64,000 nt of DNA from [Clostridium] citroniae WAL-17108 (lineage in GTDB: Bacteria; Bacillota; Clostridia; Lachnospirales; Lachnospiraceae). A model generated the notes under the pieces. That model did no database searches. It saw only the letters and a program-made list of their open reading frames with translations, and was not told the DNA's origin. The stretch lies in the NCBI RefSeq assembly GCF_000233455.1, contig NZ_JH376420.1:458176-522175 (forward strand). Reading direction: 5' to 3'. Made by a program: the position numbers and the translations under genes. This document shows positions 25,721-35,300 of the stretch, in pieces (the stretch's first letter is position 1; the number at the start of each line of letters is the position of its first letter).

Positions 25721-27460
25721 TCAGATGGGCAGGCTGTCCCTGACACACAGGGCGCCGTATCCCAGCTGCGGGTTGGGCCAAACCTCATATCCCGGCAAAT
25801 GCCTGGCCCCCCGGGCCAGAAACGCCTTTACCTTTTCACCGTACAGGAAGGGGTCATTTCCCTCCACGATCCCCCATTGCATGAGAAGGGCCGCGCTTCC
25901 CGTGACAAAGGGCGCCGCAAAGGAAGTTCCGGTCACCGCCTCATACCCTCCCCCGCTTCTGGCCGTTATAATATCCACGCCCGGCGCCACCAGGTCCGGT
26001 TTCACCTGCCTGGTCTGTCTTGTAAAACCTCGCCCGGAAAAGTCGGCATATGCCTGGTAGGAATCATCATAAGCCCCCACGGATATCACCTTGGCCGCAG
26101 TGGAGGGAATGGTCAGGGTGGTCTCCGGCACTGCCCTGAGAAACCGGGTGGAGGGATTTAAGATGCCCCTGGAGGGAAGCCACATATTGTACTGCCCTGT
26201 GACGATCCGTTCCGGGGTCAAGCGAAAGGTCCATATGCCGCTGTCCAGGTAATCCCTGATGGGTATGAAATCAAAATAGATCTCCTGGGCCGGGCTGTAG
26301 GGGCTGGGCTTGCCGTAATAGAGCAAGATCCTGGTCCCCCCGTAATTCAGCGTCTGAGGCCCCAGCCGGCTGTCAATAGGGCCTATGATGTCGCCGGAGG
26401 GAGTGATCAGGCGGATGGCAAACTGGTCCACATAGGAGGACCAAAGCTGCACTCCCATCCCTGTCTCAAAGGGTGCGATGGAAAGCTCCACATTGGTATC
26501 ATTTCCCATGACCAGCTGTCCCGATGTATGGCCTGCACCCGCCCCCTCATTCCCTGTGCCTGCAACCAGAACGCTCCTGCCGTAATTGGATATGTCGTTC
26601 ATAAATGTCTCCAGCAGGCTGGTGCCGTCATGGGAACCGTAGGTGTTTCCAAAGCTCAGGTTGACAGCCACGGGCCGCCCCAGTTCCTGGGCCTGGCGGA
26701 TGACAAAATCCAGCCCTCTCATCAGCTGGGTGGTCCTGGGAAAACTGTCCGCCATAGGCGCCCCCAGTTTCACCACCAGAAGGTCGCTTTCATAGGCAAC
26801 TCCCCGGTAGATCCCCCTGTCTCCCCTGCCGTTTCCCGCCGCAATGGCCGCCACCGCTGTCCCGTGCCCGCTTAGATCCACGGACGGGACAATTGCCAGG
26901 GAGGCCGCACGGTTCGGGGCGTTGAGGGCCTGGTTGATCTCCTCCCTTGTGTAGATCCGGTCCCGGTCCTGGTCCATGAGCATGAGGATCCTGGTGCTTC
27001 CGTCCGCATTTTTAAAATCTTCATGAAAATAGTCGATTCCGGAATCAATGACAGCCACCAGGACTCCCTTTCCCGTAAGGCCGGAGGCCAGTCCGCTGAT
27101 CACGCCGCCTCCCCCTCCTCCAATGGAGGATTGTACCACGGACAGGCAAGAGGCCGCCCTTGCCATATTGCTGGCAAAAAACAGCCTCTTTGGTTTCTCA
27201 ATATATTCAATCTGGTTCAGGTCGCTTACCTGGTCCATGAGATGTTCCGGGACCACCAGGACCGCGTAGCCGTTCAGCAGTTCGTTTACCTGGATGCCCT
27301 CCTGTGTAAGGCCTGCCAGGCTTCCGGAATGCCTGACGATCAGTTCCCAGGTGCGCTCCAAAGGATCGTAGCCCACATCCAGGTTCTCGGACCGCTCACG
27401 TTCTTCAGGGGTGGCGTCCAGGGCCAGGTTCAGGAGATTTTCGCGTTTTTGGTTTTGCAT
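25721..27460 (-). CDS. Subtilisin-like serine protease (S8, Csp-like)
   Basis: A 579-residue S8 peptidase with an intact triad: Asp in VAVIDSGIDY, His in DLSGHGTAVAAIAAG, Ser in VTGTSFAAPFVTG, plus the oxyanion Asn in AGTGNEGAG. A prodomain-like region occupies about residues 1-100, and a jelly-roll-like insert near 320-450 splits the catalytic domain, the architecture of clostridial Csp/Bsp subtilases. No signal peptide is visible. ATG 27460 follows GAGGTGACACC. Csp relatives process the germination hydrolase SleC or act as receptors; since this one keeps all catalytic residues it is probably an active protease. Its target is unknown. Confidence 0.88.
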   Translation of the reverse strand: MQNQKRENLLNLALDATPEERERSENLDVGYDPLERTWELIVRHSGSLAGLTQEGIQVNELLNGYAVLVVPEHLMDQVSDLNQIEYIEKPKRLFFASNMARAASCLSVVQSSIGGGGGGVISGLASGLTGKGVLVAVIDSGIDYFHEDFKNADGSTRILMLMDQDRDRIYTREEINQALNAPNRAASLAIVPSVDLSGHGTAVAAIAAGNGRGDRGIYRGVAYESDLLVVKLGAPMADSFPRTTQLMRGLDFVIRQAQELGRPVAVNLSFGNTYGSHDGTSLLETFMNDISNYGRSVLVAGTGNEGAGAGHTSGQLVMGNDTNVELSIAPFETGMGVQLWSSYVDQFAIRLITPSGDIIGPIDSRLGPQTLNYGGTRILLYYGKPSPYSPAQEIYFDFIPIRDYLDSGIWTFRLTPERIVTGQYNMWLPSRGILNPSTRFLRAVPETTLTIPSTAAKVISVGAYDDSYQAYADFSGRGFTRQTRQVKPDLVAPGVDIITARSGGGYEAVTGTSFAAPFVTGSAALLMQWGIVEGNDPFLYGEKVKAFLARGARHLPGYEVWPNPQLGYGALCVRDSLPI

Positions 27461-27546
27461 GGTGTCACCTCTGTGTGAATCGATCATGTACCGTTATCAT
27501 ATGATTCAGTGTATTCATGCAAAACTTATATTATGTCAGCCGGTTC

Positions 27547-28875
27547 TCATCCCCTGACCGTCATATAAATGTTGTAAAAGCCGGTGATGGTGACTGCCAG
27601 CACCATGATCGGGGTCAGGAAGCGGATACAGAGGATCCAGAGCTTTTTCAGTTTAAAGGGGATCCCGTCCTTCTCAATCTCCTCCACCAGGTACTGGGGG
27701 TCCCATTTCCATCCTATATAGTAACACATGGTCACGCCTCCCAGGGGCAGAAGTATATTGTCGGTTATCATTCCAATGAAATCAAATACACTGTAATTCA
27801 GTATGGTCACATGGCTCAGGGTCCCGAAGGAAAGCGCGCTGGGAATGCCCACCAGGAAACAGGCAGTTCCCAGAAGGATGGTACCGGTGCGGCGGCTCAG
27901 GCGCAGGGTATCCAGGGCAAAGGATACGGTGACCTCCAACAGGGCAATGGCGCTGGTGACCGCTGCGAAGAACACCAGTGTGAAGAAAACAAGCGCAAAA
28001 AACGGGCCGCCCTTGATTGCGGAAAACACCTTGGGCAGGGTTCCGAAAATAAGGCCCGGGCCCTGTCCCGGTTCCAGGCCAAAGGAGAACACGGCCGGGA
28101 AAATAGCGATCCCTGCCATCAGGGCGATGACGGTGTCCAGCCCCGCTACACTGAGGCAGCTCCTGGGAATATTCTCCTGGTCGCTGAGGTAGCTGCCATA
28201 GGTAATGGTGATTCCCATGCACAGGCTGAGGGAATAGAACACCTGCCCAAGGGCAGCGCTGACCGCCGTCATGTTAAAGGCCGAACGGTTGGGAATAAAG
28301 ACGAATTTAAACCCTTCCCCAGCGCCGGGAAGGGTGATTCCCCTTCCGATAATGACCAGAAGAAGCACAAACAGCAGGGGCATCATGATCTTACTCACCT
28401 TCTCGATCCCGCCGATTCCAAAGCAGCAGATGGTGGTGGTCACAAGCAGAAACAGGAAATGCCAGACCACAGGCTCAAAGGGAGCGCTTATAAATGCCTC
28501 AAAATCCGCAGGCGCCTGGAAGGTGCTTGCATAGCTGACAATATACTTGATGATCCAGCCGCCGATCACACTGTAATAGGACAGGATGAGAAATGCCGCC
28601 GCCACCCCGAACACACCCACGATCCGCGCGTTGGAGGTGATATCCCCGTATGCCTGGATGGGGTCGTGGCGCGTCCTTCTGCCCAGGGACATCTCTATCA
28701 TCATAACAGGAACGCCCAGTATGCAGATAAAGAACAGGTATACCGCAAGGAAGGATGCGCCTCCGTTGCGTCCCATAAGGTAGGGAAATTTCCAAAGGTT
28801 TCCCAGTCCGATGGCTGCTCCTGCCGTGGCCATGATAAATCCCAGTTTACTGGCCCATTGATTCTTTGTCTTCAT
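27547..28875 (-). CDS. Sodium-dependent transporter, NSS/SNF family
   Basis: A 442-residue neurotransmitter:sodium symporter-type carrier with about 11-12 membrane helices. The sodium/substrate site of TM1 reads AAGAAIGLGNLWKFPYLMG, and TM6-TM8 segments (QVFYSLSLCMGITITYGSYL, ALVFFTLVFFAAVTSAIALLE) are typical. It should import an amino acid or related amine with Na+; the substrate cannot be read off. It lies 12 bases after an NhaC-type antiporter on the same strand, so sodium uptake and extrusion may be coupled. Confidence 0.92.
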   Translation of the reverse strand: MKTKNQWASKLGFIMATAGAAIGLGNLWKFPYLMGRNGGASFLAVYLFFICILGVPVMMIEMSLGRRTRHDPIQAYGDITSNARIVGVFGVAAAFLILSYYSVIGGWIIKYIVSYASTFQAPADFEAFISAPFEPVVWHFLFLLVTTTICCFGIGGIEKVSKIMMPLLFVLLLVIIGRGITLPGAGEGFKFVFIPNRSAFNMTAVSAALGQVFYSLSLCMGITITYGSYLSDQENIPRSCLSVAGLDTVIALMAGIAIFPAVFSFGLEPGQGPGLIFGTLPKVFSAIKGGPFFALVFFTLVFFAAVTSAIALLEVTVSFALDTLRLSRRTGTILLGTACFLVGIPSALSFGTLSHVTILNYSVFDFIGMITDNILLPLGGVTMCYYIGWKWDPQYLVEEIEKDGIPFKLKKLWILCIRFLTPIMVLAVTITGFYNIYMTVRG

Positions 28876-28887
28876 ATTATCTTCATC

Positions 28888-30177
28888 CTATTCTCTTGTT
28901 CGTTTTTTTATAAAAATAAATGCAAGGCCGCTGACTCCCATGAGAATGGGATAAAAGCAGTAAGGTATGATTTCAAAGGGTGTAAGCCCTGTAATGGTTG
29001 CAGCCGCAAGAAGCTGGGCCCCATAGGGGATCAGCCCCTGTCCCATGGAACTGAACATATCCAAAAGGGATGCGCTGCGCCTGGGAGTCACCCCAAAGTC
29101 ATCGCTGATCTCCTTTGCAATGGGACCGGACATGACAATGGCCACCGTGTTGTTGGCCGTGCACATGTCCACCAGAAGGGCCAGGGCCGCGATGCCCAGC
29201 TCACCGCCCCGTTCGCCGCTGATCCTTTTCCTGATAAATGCCAGGATAAAATCAATGCCGCCGTACTCCCTGACCAGGGCCACAATACAGGCCACGACCA
29301 CGGAGATGACCGTAATGTCGTACATGCCCGTGATCCCCGCTCCCACATGGTTAAACATCTCCCCCAGGGGAAATGCGCCTGTGGCCACGCCTGTGATCAG
29401 GGACAGCACCGTGCCTGCGATAAGTACCGCAAACACGTTCACCCCGGCCAGGGCACCTGCCAGGACCACCACATAGGGAAGCACCCGGAACAGGTTGTAG
29501 GACAGATTCCCGGTCAGCCTAAAGGCGGCGTCCCTTCCTAACACCAGGAACAGAATAATGGTTGCAATGGCTGCCGGAAGCACAATAAGGAAATTTTCCT
29601 TAAACTTGTCCTTCATCTCACATCCCTGGGTCTTGACAGCGGCAATGGTGGTATCGCTTATCATGGACAGGTTATCACCGAACATGGCGCCTCCCACCAC
29701 CGCCCCTGCGCAGACAGCCATGGAAAAACCGGTTTTTTCACTGATTCCCACCGCAATGGGGGCCAGGGCCGTGATGGTTCCCACGGAAGTTCCCATGGAG
29801 ATGGATATGAAACAGCCTATGAGAAACAGGCCTGCCACCGCCACATTGGAGGGCAGAATGGACAAGCCCAGGTTCACGGTGCTGTCCACGCCTCCCGCTG
29901 CTTTCACCGCTCCTGTAAATGCTCCTGCAGCTAAAAATATAAGGCACATGGTGATAATATTCTCATCACCAACGCCCTCTGCCGCCAGCCTGATCTTTTC
30001 TGAAAATGAGAGTTCTCTGTTCTGCACAAACGCTACCAGCAGTGCAATAAGAAATGCCGCAATGGCCGGCATGCTGTAAAAGTTCCCGGTGATAAAACCG
30101 GAACCTAAGAATATCAACAGAAACACCAGAATCGGGAGAAGGGCAGACGCCCTTCCCTCTTTTGTATTCCCCTTCAT
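28888..30177 (-). CDS. NhaC-family Na+/H+ antiporter-like transporter
   Basis: A 429-residue membrane protein of the NhaC superfamily, with about 11 helices and the repeated half-site motifs GTSVGTITALAPIAVG, GAMFGDNLSMISDTTIAA and DMCTANNTVAIVMSGPIAK. Relatives exchange Na+ for H+ or, in some cases, malate/lactate. ATG 30177 follows a purine-rich GGGGGGAAAAG. Co-directional with the sodium symporter 12 bases downstream, suggesting one transcript and a role in Na+ cycling around amino-acid uptake. Confidence 0.9.
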   Translation of the reverse strand: MKGNTKEGRASALLPILVFLLIFLGSGFITGNFYSMPAIAAFLIALLVAFVQNRELSFSEKIRLAAEGVGDENIITMCLIFLAAGAFTGAVKAAGGVDSTVNLGLSILPSNVAVAGLFLIGCFISISMGTSVGTITALAPIAVGISEKTGFSMAVCAGAVVGGAMFGDNLSMISDTTIAAVKTQGCEMKDKFKENFLIVLPAAIATIILFLVLGRDAAFRLTGNLSYNLFRVLPYVVVLAGALAGVNVFAVLIAGTVLSLITGVATGAFPLGEMFNHVGAGITGMYDITVISVVVACIVALVREYGGIDFILAFIRKRISGERGGELGIAALALLVDMCTANNTVAIVMSGPIAKEISDDFGVTPRRSASLLDMFSSMGQGLIPYGAQLLAAATITGLTPFEIIPYCFYPILMGVSGLAFIFIKKRTRE

Positions 30178-30198
30178 CTTTTCCCCCCGCGCCTGCTT

Positions 30199-31119
30199 TT
30201 ATTTCAGGAATCCGTTAACGATCTGGGCCTCTGCTTCTTCCTCGGTCAGTCCCAGGGTCATCAGCTTCACGATCTGTTCTCCTGCGATCTTGCCAATGGC
30301 AGCCTCATGGATCAGGGCCGCGTCAATGTTATTGGCAATAAGACCCGGTATGGCGAAAATCTTGGCATCGTCCATGATAATGGCATCACACTCCGTGTGG
30401 CCGCTGCACTTTGCATTGCCCACGATCTTAGAGTTAAAGGTCTGCTTGGAGTTGTCCTTTGCAACGGAGCGGGAAACCACGTCCGCGCTGGAATCATCCC
30501 CGTTCAGGTTTACGATATAGGTGCTCTCAGCCTCCTGTGTACCATGGGTGAGAAGGCGCTCACGCACGATCAGCTTGGCCCCGGACGCCAATTCCGCGGT
30601 GTTGGTCCTGTTGGTGGAGTCCACACCCTTGATCTGGACCATCTCCATCTCCATAAAGCTGTTCTCTTCCATATACACTTCCGTACCCGGATTCAGTATG
30701 CGCTTGCCATGGCCGTCCCCTTCCCCGTAATGCTTTTCCACGTATTTGACCTTTGCATTTTTCCCTACAAAGAAGCGGTGGATGCCGTCATGCTCGGAAT
30801 CCTGGTCCCCGCAGTTATGGATGCCGCAGCCGGCCACGATCACCACATCAGAGTCATCTCCGATAAAAAAGTCATTGTATACCATTTCCTTTAAACCGCT
30901 GGCGCTTACTACTACGGGAATGTGTACGCTCTCATTCCTGGTCCCGGGCTTGATCCTGATATCGATGCCTGGTTTGTCTGTCTTTGTGACAATATCAATA
31001 TTAGCCGTTGTGCTGCGGCTTGCTGTCTTTCCATTGGCACGGATGTTATACGCGCCCTCGGGCACGCCGTGAAGGCCTGCCACTTCCTCTAAGATTCTCT
31101 CCTGTATTGCATCTGTCAT
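30199..31119 (-). CDS. sufB: SufB/SufD-family Fe-S scaffold protein (minimal SufB / SmsB type)
   Basis: A 306-residue SufB-like beta-helix protein, much shorter than E. coli SufB (about 495). It keeps the core CGIHNCG and the C-terminal scaffold region with Cys (SGHTECDAIIMDD) and His-Glu (DAALIHEAAIGKIAGEQI). ATG 31119 lies 8-9 bases after GGAGG; a GTG at 31128 is too close. It follows sufC by 20 bases, and no sufD, sufS or sufU is adjacent, so this is the two-gene SufCB arrangement described for anaerobes. Sulfur donor must come from elsewhere. Confidence 0.88.
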   Translation of the reverse strand: MTDAIQERILEEVAGLHGVPEGAYNIRANGKTASRSTTANIDIVTKTDKPGIDIRIKPGTRNESVHIPVVVSASGLKEMVYNDFFIGDDSDVVIVAGCGIHNCGDQDSEHDGIHRFFVGKNAKVKYVEKHYGEGDGHGKRILNPGTEVYMEENSFMEMEMVQIKGVDSTNRTNTAELASGAKLIVRERLLTHGTQEAESTYIVNLNGDDSSADVVSRSVAKDNSKQTFNSKIVGNAKCSGHTECDAIIMDDAKIFAIPGLIANNIDAALIHEAAIGKIAGEQIVKLMTLGLTEEEAEAQIVNGFLK

Positions 31120-31139
31120 GTCGCTCACTCCTCCTCTGG

Positions 31140-31874
31140 CTATGCTGTCTCATAGAACTTGCTGCACGCGTCTACCGCGGAAGCAGTTCCCATGATCTGA
31201 GGCATGATTTCATCTCTTGTACCCTGGTTTACCACCCGTCCGTCTGCAATTACCACGATCTCGTCCGCAATATTCAGGATGCGCTCCTGATGGGAAATGA
31301 TCAGGATGGATCCATTGGTATTCTGGCGCATGCGCTCAAATACCTGGATCAGGTTCTGGAAGCTCCACAGATCGATCCCCGCCTCCGGCTCATCAAACAC
31401 GGAAAGCCTGGATCCCCTGGCAATGACAGTGGCAATCTCGATCCTCTTAAGTTCTCCTCCTGACAGGCTGGCATTTACCTCGCGGTTGATATAATCCTTT
31501 GCGCAAAGTCCTACCTCTGCCAGATATTGACAGGCTTCAGCTACTGTCAGCGTCTTTCCCGAAGCCAGCCGGAGAAGATCCAGTACCTGCACTCCCTTAA
31601 AACGGACCGGCTGCTGAAAGGCAAAGCTGATTCCCAGATTGGCCCTGTCTGTGATGCTCATATCCGTGATATCCTGTCCGTCAAACAGGATGCGCCCTCC
31701 TGTGGGCCGCTCTATCCCCATGATCAGTTTCGCTGTTGTAGATTTTCCTCCCCCGTTGGGACCGGTGATCACAACGAACTTTCCGTCATTGACCGTAAAG
31801 CTTATGTCCTTAATGATCCCCTTTTCTCCTTTTTCATCATTCACATCAAAGGAGAGATTCTCTAATGTAAGCAT
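31140..31874 (-). CDS. sufC: Fe-S assembly ATPase SufC
   Basis: A 244-residue ABC-type ATPase with Walker A GPNGGGKSTTAK, Q-loop SFAFQQPVRFKG, signature LSGGELKRIEIATVIARG, Walker B LSVFDEPEAGIDLW and switch His in ILIISHQERIL. The SufC hallmark is the pairing with sufB 20 bases downstream. ATG 31874 follows AGAGGTAGGAAACAAG. It powers Fe-S cluster assembly on SufB in the cytoplasm. A 384-base intergenic region with a palindrome at 31999-32011 precedes it. Confidence 0.93.
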   Translation of the reverse strand: MLTLENLSFDVNDEKGEKGIIKDISFTVNDGKFVVITGPNGGGKSTTAKLIMGIERPTGGRILFDGQDITDMSITDRANLGISFAFQQPVRFKGVQVLDLLRLASGKTLTVAEACQYLAEVGLCAKDYINREVNASLSGGELKRIEIATVIARGSRLSVFDEPEAGIDLWSFQNLIQVFERMRQNTNGSILIISHQERILNIADEIVVIADGRVVNQGTRDEIMPQIMGTASAVDACSKFYETA

Positions 31875-31998
31875 CTTGTTTCCTACCTCTCTTTTATCTC
31901 TTCTTTTTATTTCAGGGCGCGCAAAATACACGACCCATACCCTTCGTCTACAAGGGAACACGCTTTTTAAGCCACAACTTACAGTATATACTATTTCC

Positions 31999-32011
31999 TA
32001 GTAAATTACTA
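31999..32011. promoter_or_regulatory. Palindrome upstream of sufCB
   Basis: TAGTAAATTACTA is a perfect odd-length palindrome about 125 bases before sufC, next to a second palindrome AGTATATACT (31983-31992) that contains a TATACT -10-like box on the minus strand. It is a candidate operator for an iron-sulfur regulator (Rrf2 type), by position only. Confidence 0.4.
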
Positions 32012-32150
32012 TCAAAACTTTACCTCTTATGGCAGAAAATGTCTGTTGCAATTGCAACATTTATAGTTTTCCCTTAAATCCTGATTTTTATTATAACATT
32101 CACTTTTGTTTGCAGGATTCACCGTCTGCGGCGGGCTGTTTCAGCGAAAA

Positions 32151-32220
32151 CTTCCCTTCCGCCGCGGCGCGGTCTTTGCGGAGCGTTTTTCGTATCATAG
32201 GGATTTCATATGATACAAAA
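32151..32220. repeat. Dispersed intergenic repeat, copy A
   Basis: A 70-base element starting CTTCCCTTCCGCCGC and containing GCGGTCTTTGCGGAGCG and a hairpin GTATCATA/TATGATAC (32192-32216). It matches copy B at 40866-40948 in about nine of ten positions over its first 50 bases. Its right end runs straight into the T-tract of the tRNA-Leu terminator. The rest of the region 31875-32150 holds only the sufC leader. Confidence 0.75.
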
Positions 32221-32243
32221 AAAAGGAAGCATATTCTGCTTCC
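32217..32243 (-). terminator. Terminator of tRNA-Leu
   Basis: On the minus strand GGAAGCA-GAATA-TGCTTCC (7-base stem) is followed by eight T, 16 bases past the tRNA 3' end. Confidence 0.85.
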
Positions 32244-32258
32244 TGCTCTTTAAATGAC

Positions 32259-32342
32259 TGCAGAAGAAGGGAGTCGAACCCTCAAGGTATTACTACCACA
32301 CGGACCTGAACCGTGCGCGTCTGCCAATTCCGCCACTTCTGC
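32259..32342 (-). tRNA. tRNA-Leu (anticodon CAG)
   Basis: An 84-nt class II tRNA without encoded CCA. Acceptor GCAGAAG/CTTCTGC with discriminator A, D-arm with GG, anticodon arm CACGG-TTCAGGT-CCGTG (CAG, reading CUG), a long variable arm and T-arm GGGTTCGACTCCC. It is a single gene with its own terminator. Confidence 0.96.
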
Positions 32343-32387
32343 GTTACGCTGCTCTCGCAAGCAACGTAGGTTATTATAATGGATGAA

Positions 32388-35300
32388 TCAGTTTTTGTCA
32401 ATGGATTTTTTACAAAATCTTTCAAAAAATTCATCCATGGGCATGGGCCTTGCAAAATAGAAGCCCTGTCCAATGGAACAGCCCATCTCCGACACCATCT
32501 GCAGCTGCTCTTTTGTCTCGATTCCCTCGCACAGGGATGTAAATCCCATCTTGTTGGTCATCTGGATCAGCTGTCTTAGAAATTCCCTGCCCCGGTCCGT
32601 CTTCTGACAGGACTGCACAAACCCGCAGTCCAGCTTGATCACGTCACAGGGGATATCCGCCATCATATTCATGATGGAGTAACCGGAACCAAAATCATCA
32701 ATGGACGTGGTGAACCCGCTGTCCCTCAGCACCTTCATCACATGATAGGTCCGCTCCGTATCCTCCAAAAAGGCAGTCTCTGTCAGTTCAAACTCCAGAT
32801 ACCTGTGGTCGATCCCGTATTTCTTTGTTCCCTCCAGGATCTCCTCCAGGATTCCCTTTACACAGATATCCACACTGGAAAGGTTCAGGGAAATGCAGAC
32901 CGGACTTCCGCCCTCATCCTGCCACTCCCTCAGCTTCCTGCACACCTGTATAAAAAGGCAGTAATCCACCTGGGAGATAAAACCGTTCTTTTCAAACAGA
33001 GGGATGAATGTACCCGGCCCCATGATCCGCCCGTCTTCCCGCTGCCATCTCACAAGGGCCTCCGCCCCAACAAGAGTATAATCCACAAGGGAAAACTTGG
33101 GCTGAAGATAGACTTTAAATTCCTCATGCTTCAGGGCATACTCCATCCTGTTGATGATCTCATTTTCGCGGAAACTGCTGTCAAAGGGACCATCGTTAAA
33201 CACCACCTCAGTGGATTTCATAATGTAGTCCACGGACTTTCTGGCAATGGCAGCCCGGTCAATGGCTGTCTCGATCTCCCGGCATTCATCTTCGATAAAA
33301 TAAATGCCGGAGCGTATCATGATATTGATCTTGGCAAAGATCCCGTTCTGTATCCTGCAGAATTCCTCGTTAAGGTGCCGGACCATCCGCACAAACCCAT
33401 CCCGTTCCATCCTGCAGATACCAAAGGTCAGGAACTGGTCCGCGCTGACCCTGGTGTAGAAATTTTCCTCCCGCCCATTCTGGATCAGCATGTCGGCAAA
33501 CATACGCAGGATATTATCCCCCTGGGTATATCCCACCTCCTCATTGATGAATTTGAATCCTTTGATATCGCTGGATATGATCACATAGCTTTCTTTCCTG
33601 TCATCCAGCACCTTTTGACAGTCTTCCTTGAACCGGTCATAGTTCATAAGACCTGTGAGGATGTCCCTGTTCTTGTAGTATTCGGCCTCCCGCCTGGCCT
33701 CCTTCAGGCGCAGGGATGACTTGGCGTTGATCCCCACCACGCGGGCGATCTCAGATATGGCTCCCCGCTCCGCCACAGGCCAGTCCCGTTCCTCCTCCGT
33801 ATTGACCAGCACCAGCATACCTGTGTATTGGTTGTCTATGGTTACGCTTGCAAACAGCATGGTCTTTGCCTTTGCCCTGTCCATGAGCCGCAGCAGTCCG
33901 GTATTGTAATGCTTCAGGCCGCTTCTTTTTAAAACCGCGATTCCATCGCTGTCATAGAGATTATAACTGAGATAAAACTCTTCCTTGCGGAAACTGTCCG
34001 ATGGGTCAAATAACATGGCGGTCCTGTCATCCACCCATTGGTAAGCCAGCCCCTGCTCATTTTCCCCATTCATATAGAGGACAATGCGGTTCAGGCAAAA
34101 CCGGTTGCCCATGAATCCCATGAGGATGTGCAGCGCCTCCTCAAAGGAGGAGGTCTTTTCAAACACCTCCAGGGCAACCGTTGTGCTGGTCTTGTCCTGC
34201 AGGCTGCTCTGCTCCCTGCGCTTCTCATCATTGGAACGCTTCAGCCGTTCATAGGTAAACTCCTCATCCCTCTTGTCCTCAACAGACTCGTAAAACCGGA
34301 TGCCGCCCTTGCCCTCTTTCTTTGCCTCGTGCATGGCCTGATCCGCCTTCACCATGACATCGTAGAATCCTTTTTCGTCTCTCGCAACCATCCGTATGCC
34401 AATGCTGCAGCTGACCTTCATAAGGCCGCCCTGGCTGTCCGCCAGAATGCATCCGATATCCCCGGATATGGAGGAAGCGATCCTGATCGCCTCCTCCTTG
34501 TCCGTGTTCTTGAGAAGCACCAGGAACTCATCCCCGCCAAAACGGCCGATCAGGTCCCCCTCCCTGCATGCCCGTTTCAGACAACTGGCAACATTCATCA
34601 GCACCACATTGCCAAACAGCTTTCCCCTGGCCTTGTTAATGTCCTGGAAATGGTCCATGTCCAAAAGCAATGCCGCCGGGGTGCCTTCCCTCGGTTCTGT
34701 TTTCAGATACTCCTCCATCCTCCGCTCAAACGCCCCGGCGGTAAGCAGGTTGGTAAGGCCGTCAATGTCCTCCGCCCCCTGTTCCCTGCAGCTGATCTGT
34801 TCCGTCACGCCGTCCAGCACGTTCTGAAGACTGGAAAGTTCCTGCTTCAGCACATTCTGGGCACGGTCCTTGAGAAGAAAGGTTCCCACGATCCGGGCCA
34901 CGTAGGTGAGCGCCTCCACCTGTGCACCTGTCCACTGCCGGTTCTCCTTGCACTCGTCAAAGCCGATAAATCCAACCAGCTTTCCGTTGTCATAGATACC
35001 GCACTGGAGAATGGCCTTGATATCCTGGGAGGTGAGCACCCTTTTCTGCACAGGAGGGAGCACATCCACATCCATGCACAAAAAGACGCCGTTCTCATCA
35101 AAATTGTCCCGGTAACCGGGGGCATCCGTCTCATAGGACATATTCTGCAGATTGTCGATCTGGGGGCTGATCCCCTGATTGCACCATTCAAAAGTATTGC
35201 TCATAAGCCGCCCGTCCGGGCTGTCCTCAAATATATAAACGCGGCTTACATTAAACTGAATTCCCACGATCTTAAGTATGGAGTCGATTGCTTCCCTGGT

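Noticed and set aside
27517-29541. A 674-codon open frame on the plus strand
   Set aside because: It is antisense to the sodium symporter and NhaC genes, has low-complexity His/Gln/Gly-rich sequence and no domain; a codon-bias shadow.
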